From Bacteroidota bacterium (GTDB taxonomy: Bacteria > Bacteroidota > Rhodothermia > Rhodothermales > UBA10348), in contig SMXL01000071.1 of NCBI GenBank assembly GCA_004356385.1, forward strand, positions 1 through 6,314: DNA of 6,314 bases. The letters run 5' to 3'. Positions 6,277 through 6,314 of this stretch are shown in pieces. A model generated the notes under the pieces. It had not been told where the DNA came from. It was given only the letters and a program-made list of their open reading frames with translations, and ran no database searches. Each line of letters opens with the position of its first letter. The stretch's first letter is position 1. Made by a program: the position numbers and the translations under genes.

Positions 6277-6305
6277 GCTATACACACCAAGAAATCGTCC
6301 TTGAA
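6277..6305 (-). promoter_or_regulatory. Weak promoter candidate for the ELWxxDG lipoprotein gene
   Basis: Reading the minus strand, TTCAAG (6305-6300) is followed after 17 nt by TATAGC (6282-6277), which would give a leader of about 75 nt. Both hexamers match the sigma70 consensus poorly. The 120 nt upstream of this gene otherwise shows nothing recognisable, and it is also an open frame running off the window, so a preceding gene or an earlier start cannot be fully excluded. Confidence 0.18.
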
Positions 6306-6314
6306 CCGGACTGC

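Overview
The window reads as ordinary chromosomal DNA from a Gram-negative bacterium. It holds five protein genes and no RNA gene, CRISPR array, transposase or phage gene that I can see. Two of the five products begin with lipoprotein signal peptides. Recognisable Shine-Dalgarno sequences are mostly absent; only hmgA has a well-placed one. One gene encodes an ELWxxDG-repeat lipoprotein. Together these suggest the Bacteroidota/Rhodothermota/Balneolota neighbourhood, but that is inference from style of genes, not from a marker gene.

Layout. Positions 1-703 (minus) hold the first 234 codons of an AcuI/YhdH-type medium-chain reductase, cut by the left edge. Positions 835-1944 (minus) encode a 369-residue lipoprotein of unknown function, upstream of the reductase on the same strand. 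Positions 1945-2306 are a divergent intergenic region with a perfect 8-4-8 dyad, an AT-rich promoter-like stretch and short phased repeats. Positions 2307-3506 and 3598-4791 (plus) encode 4-hydroxyphenylpyruvate dioxygenase and homogentisate 1,2-dioxygenase, 91 nt apart. A 50-nt convergent gap with two small hairpins follows. Positions 4842-6194 (minus) encode a 450-residue lipoprotein made almost wholly of nine 46-residue ELWxxDG-type repeats. The last 120 nt is its upstream region.

Function. The central pair performs two successive steps of tyrosine catabolism: 4-hydroxyphenylpyruvate to homogentisate, then ring opening to 4-maleylacetoacetate. The later isomerase and fumarylacetoacetate hydrolase are not in the window. 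Nothing in the sequence ties the flanking lipoproteins or the reductase to tyrosine breakdown. I found no clear new biological system. The points most worth following are the indel-free nine-fold repeat, the intergenic dyad and the unrecognised lipoprotein.
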